Part shown: positions 60,591 through 64,000 of the stretch, in pieces
Position numbering within the stretch: position 1 is the stretch's first letter
Layout: each line of letters begins with the position of its first letter
From: Apostichopus japonicus
Taxonomy: Eukaryota; Echinodermata; Holothuroidea; Aspidochirotida; Stichopodidae
Length of the DNA stretch: 64,000 bases
Direction of reading: 5' to 3'
Assembly (NCBI RefSeq): GCF_037975245.1
Contig: NC_092562.1
Coordinates: 21,471,054 to 21,535,053, forward strand
Notes under the pieces: model-generated
Databases searched by the model: none
Seen by the model: only the letters and a program-made list of their open reading frames with translations
What the model was told of the DNA's origin: nothing
Translations under genes and position numbers: made by a program

Positions 60591-63500
60591 GGTATAATAC
60601 TGACTGACGTGAATGGCAGGGAATAATCGTCAGGTATATAGAGAATAAACTATGAATAGGGCAAGGATTTCCATGTTACCCGTCTCCAAGCAACATACAG
60701 TGCACTCTTTATCTGTATTATTATTATGAACTTTACATGTGGTATGTTGCTCCATTGTACTGAATAGAAGTTCCTCATTGTCTTTCGTAGAGTTCAAAGG
60801 TCATTTGAGGTAAAGAAATGTTAAAAGTTTGAAAAACTCCTAAACAAAGTAACTCCAAAAATTAAAGATTGCATAAACTTCAAACATGGGAGTGGATCCA
60901 CTTTAGTGAGTACATTGTCCTTGTTGATTTTTGTACATTTTTGTACATAAAATTTCATGTAAAATTTTTTTTTTTTTAAATTTATTTAAAAAAAAAAAAT
61001 TCTTTTTACAAAAATTCAAGATAAAATTTCAATTCAAGATCAGCTGTGGTCAAAGTAAAGAACTTTTTTTACTTCTCCGAAAGTGAAGTTGGTATGAATA
61101 TCATACTCAGTTGGGTAGGCCTACGTACATTCCACTTTAGTGGCTACCAGACCCCTACTTCTGTGGGGGTGAAAGGTCATTTGTGACCAGCAACAGCCCA
61201 AAAAGAAATCTGAATGAATGTGATGTGTTAGTCCTTTTGGTTGCAGTTCAATTCCGATTAGACAAAATCAACAATGGCTGACAAACATTGGAAATCTGGT
61301 GTTGATACATATGTTCTCATACAAATCTTTAGCAAGGAATCACTAAATCAGCTGATTTTCTGATATGTTATGATACATATACAAAGTGTCTGCGAAAGGT
61401 TGTGTTGTGGTGCCAATATGCATGTATTCAGCCTGTGTCATAACAACTGGAAGCATACGCTTGAACTTCCTTTTTCCACTTCCTGTCCCCTGTAATTTTT
61501 CCTGTTTGCTTGGAACAGAGGTCGTGCATCGCAGTTTAGCAGCTAGAAGGTGATTCAACATGCACCATTATCTGTAATTTTCTTTGGGTCGACCGATTTC
61601 CTGGATAAACGGACCGCAGCAAACAATCGATTCCGGTGGTGACATCATCGTTTGATTTAGAGCGCACAAATGAATCAGAAATTATATTCCAGATGAGTTG
61701 CCGTTGATTTGGAATATAATTGTCTTTAGATGTCTAATTTGAGATTCTTGAGAAAATCCCAGATGTAAAGTATAACAGCTGGTCGTTAGATATGATTAGA
61801 ATCTATCGTAAAAATGCCCATGAAATAACTACATGTTACTATTTTCCACTCCGTAGCAATTAACAATCAGACCCATTTCAAAATTTGCTTTCAATAAGTT
61901 TAATTGCAATTAAGAGCCAACGAATAGTTGTAGATAATTTGTGAAAGATAAAATGAAGTTCATGTTTGGGTTTTCCACAGCGATTATGCAAGTAAAACGG
62001 TCACTCTGATACCTAGGAAATTGATACGATGCTATTTCCTACGAATAGGCGGCCTTCTCAGTACTTAACGGTTTGCATGTTTATCTAAAAAATATTGTAC
62101 ACATTTGCACATCAAAAATAGTGACCAACTTAACATTAGTAGCAAACTCAAAATTTAGCCACATATCATTGCAAATTTTAAGATCAGGATTTTTTTGGTG
62201 AAAGTTGTAAGAAGCAAAAACTAGTTGTAGACGTCTGCTCAGGAATTTCAATAGTTTATAAATTGATTTCAATCCATAACATTGTAAATTTGCTCATTTC
62301 TCAACATCGCAACTGTCCCCCTATTGCCATGCAAGAGAAATGTATACGAGTGTCAGTTTTTATACTTTGTAGTTTCGATTTGAGGAGTTCACAAGCTTAA
62401 TGTTTGTCATCAAACTAGGTCAAAATTTGAGGAAAGAAAGGAAAGGGTGTTCATTCTCAAAGGATCTTATTGACTTTAAAAAAAAGAGGGGAAAAAAACA
62501 GAGATTACTGGGGAATATGGGAGAACCTTAGTGATACAATGTATCTGGATAAGTTTTGTTGGTCTGGAGAAAATAATCGACAGTACGGTTGCCGCCCATA
62601 AGGCCATACATGTAACTATTATTCCTTTGGGTGCAGTCACTTACTATACTGACTAAGCTTACCACAATGGACAAATTTTGCATTCTGGAGGTCTAGCATT
62701 TAAAAGCCTCGTTAAAATCATCCGGATCAGGTTTATATAATGGAATGCAAAATGCAGCTGAAAAATTAATACCGTATTCCATGTAACTAAATTCCCTTTC
62801 GTTCTTCTAAACCCTATTAATCCAAGATTGTGGCGGTGCTAATGGTGACCGAGGGGGAGGGGAGGGTGGAGGGGTGGTAGGGTGTTGGAATGGTGAAGGC
62901 AGGAGCAGAATGGGTAGACTGCAAAGGAGAGTGCCATTCTGTTACATAGTTTCAGGGTGGTACATCAGTTTTTTTGACCAGACAATATTTTGTAACATTT
63001 AATGTTCTCTATACATTTGCAAATTTTGATGACGATATACTGTTCCTTTTGTTTAAAAAATCCTCCTTTGCGTATCAGAGAGGTCGCAGATAAACAGTAG
63101 TCGAGTTTGATCAAGTTGACATCCTGTGGTTTTGGGAAATGATGGGGTTTTCCCTATTAAAGTTACTGAGAAGGGCAATAGGTAGAAGGTGGGTTTTTAA
63201 GTTCAGGTTAATAGTCTACTGTTCCTGGAAGCTGATAATGCTTTAATAGGAACTCTGGAATTTTAAGGAATAATGCCGCTCACCTTCCTGTGTATATAAT
63301 AGGTTTATAGCGTAGAAGAGCTTTTTGTCCATCGCATGTGTTCCTACTTTTTGGAGGTTTTTTTTATGACTGAAAAGGTTCGGACAATCTTTTGATTTGT
63401 AGAAAGTATCGTATGATAACGGTTTCCCAGATGTCCAAGTTATGGATTTCAACTGGATTATCTTTACAGAAAAGACCGTGGGTAGGGTAGATTTTGAAAA

Positions 63501-63909
63501 TACATTTTAGTCTTGCTAAAAATCTAGTAAATATTACTATTTTTAAAGACACAGATCAAATGTATTGACCCCAAAATATGCCAGAAAATTTAGCATGAAA
63601 GTTAAATGGTTAAACTTCAGTGAACACTCATGCTAGTCCCACCCTCTTTACACGGAGACATTCAATTGGACACAACAGTAAGAAGGTCAGAGCTCATCTC
63701 TCTAGGAAAGCCATTTTAACTGTTCTCACTTTCAGTGATATTAGCATGCCAAGTTACCTAGCAACAGTCTGTTAATAGTATATCCCACCAAAAATCACAC
63801 CAGGAATGAAGAAAATAGGTATAGGCCTCAAAGGTTTGCTAATGACCTAAAATGTGACATTTAAATTCTTCCTTCAACCCTCCTCCTGTCCCGATATTTC
63901 CTCATAGAA

Positions 63910-64000
63910 ACATCTGGGACAGCTCTTTGAATATCATTTTGACATAGATAAGAAACAACAAGGGCCCTAGAACAGACCCTTGTGGAACACCTGTGGAGGA
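63910..64000 (-). mobile_element. LINE reverse-transcriptase fragment cut by the window edge
   Basis: Read from 64000 leftwards, the minus strand encodes STGVPQGSVLGPLLFLIY, the conserved reverse-transcriptase block before the YxDD catalytic motif in non-LTR elements. At about 63950 two extra bases shift the expected V-N-D-I continuation out of frame. The recognisable sequence stops by about 63910 without reaching the catalytic DD. The copy is therefore broken; most of it lies to the right of the window. Confidence 0.85.

Larger units (their letters stand above)
56044..64000 (+). other. FYB-like intron 4 or beyond; no further exon identified
   Basis: The stretch holds TA/CATA microsatellites (56607-56735), C-rich and G-rich simple sequence (56180-56260, 59310-59375, 62850-62880), MITE A copy 3 (60326-60590), homopolymer T/A (60965-61000) and a LINE reverse-transcriptase fragment at the right edge. 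Open frames at 57876-58403 show no family similarity or compatible splice phase. Confidence 0.5.

Overview
This is a 64 kb piece of an AT-rich animal nuclear genome. Coding sequence is sparse and split by introns with GT-AG splice sites. The window is full of TA and AAT microsatellites, poly-C/poly-G runs, minisatellites, tRNA-derived short repeats, LINE remnants and, above all, non-autonomous DNA transposons. The repeat style, the frequent AGGCCTA-type words and the nature of the two genes fit a marine invertebrate deuterostome. An echinoderm such as a sea cucumber is my best guess, but this is an inference and not proven by any single feature.

Two real genes can be supported, both on the + strand. 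(1) At the left edge are the last two coding exons of MUTYH, the adenine DNA glycosylase (408-605 and 5261-5362). They encode the end of the NUDIX-like 8-oxoguanine recognition domain and a C-terminal PCNA-binding box, followed by an AATAAA signal at 5457. (2) From 42617 to beyond the right part of the window are the first four coding exons of an adaptor resembling the FYB1/FYB2 (ADAP) family: 42617-42688, 50140-50776, 52120-52312 and 55964-56043. All splice phases agree. Its expected SH3-like domain would lie downstream of the window.

Between the two genes (5.5-42.6 kb) I see no other credible protein-coding gene. This stretch is a graveyard, partly still young, of hAT-type non-autonomous transposons. 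Several can be delimited to the base by terminal inverted repeats and 8-bp target-site duplications: 13039-13885, 33472-34331 (the same element in opposite orientation), 30800-31699 and 38490-38880. Two larger composites, 12896-14239 and 23863-25308, share a GGCGTATCCAGG-type or GCGTATCCAGG-type end. A common internal module of about 95 bp, centred on an imperfect GCGCCA...TGGCGC palindrome, recurs in elements that have different ends.

Other repeats include two loci of a dimeric tRNA-headed unit of about 375 bp (2581-3060, 26169-26616), two TTAA-flanked MITE families (16675, 48054 and 60330; 34944 and 42886), and a 5'-truncated LINE with an ACTAA tail (36872-37436). There is also a reverse-transcriptase fragment running off the right edge (63910-64000), a perfect 52-bp palindrome (15139-15190), a 22-bp array (16139-16318), a 25/26-bp array (3549-3973) and an 83-bp higher-order array (45830-46560) inside intron 1 of the FYB-like gene.

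No rRNA, functional tRNA, CRISPR array, operon or prokaryotic regulatory element is present. I did not find a convincing new multi-gene system. The most interesting material is the shared-module transposon family, the repeated dimeric tRNA-like unit, and a cluster of four octamer (ATGCAAAT) motifs just upstream of exon 3 of the FYB-like gene.
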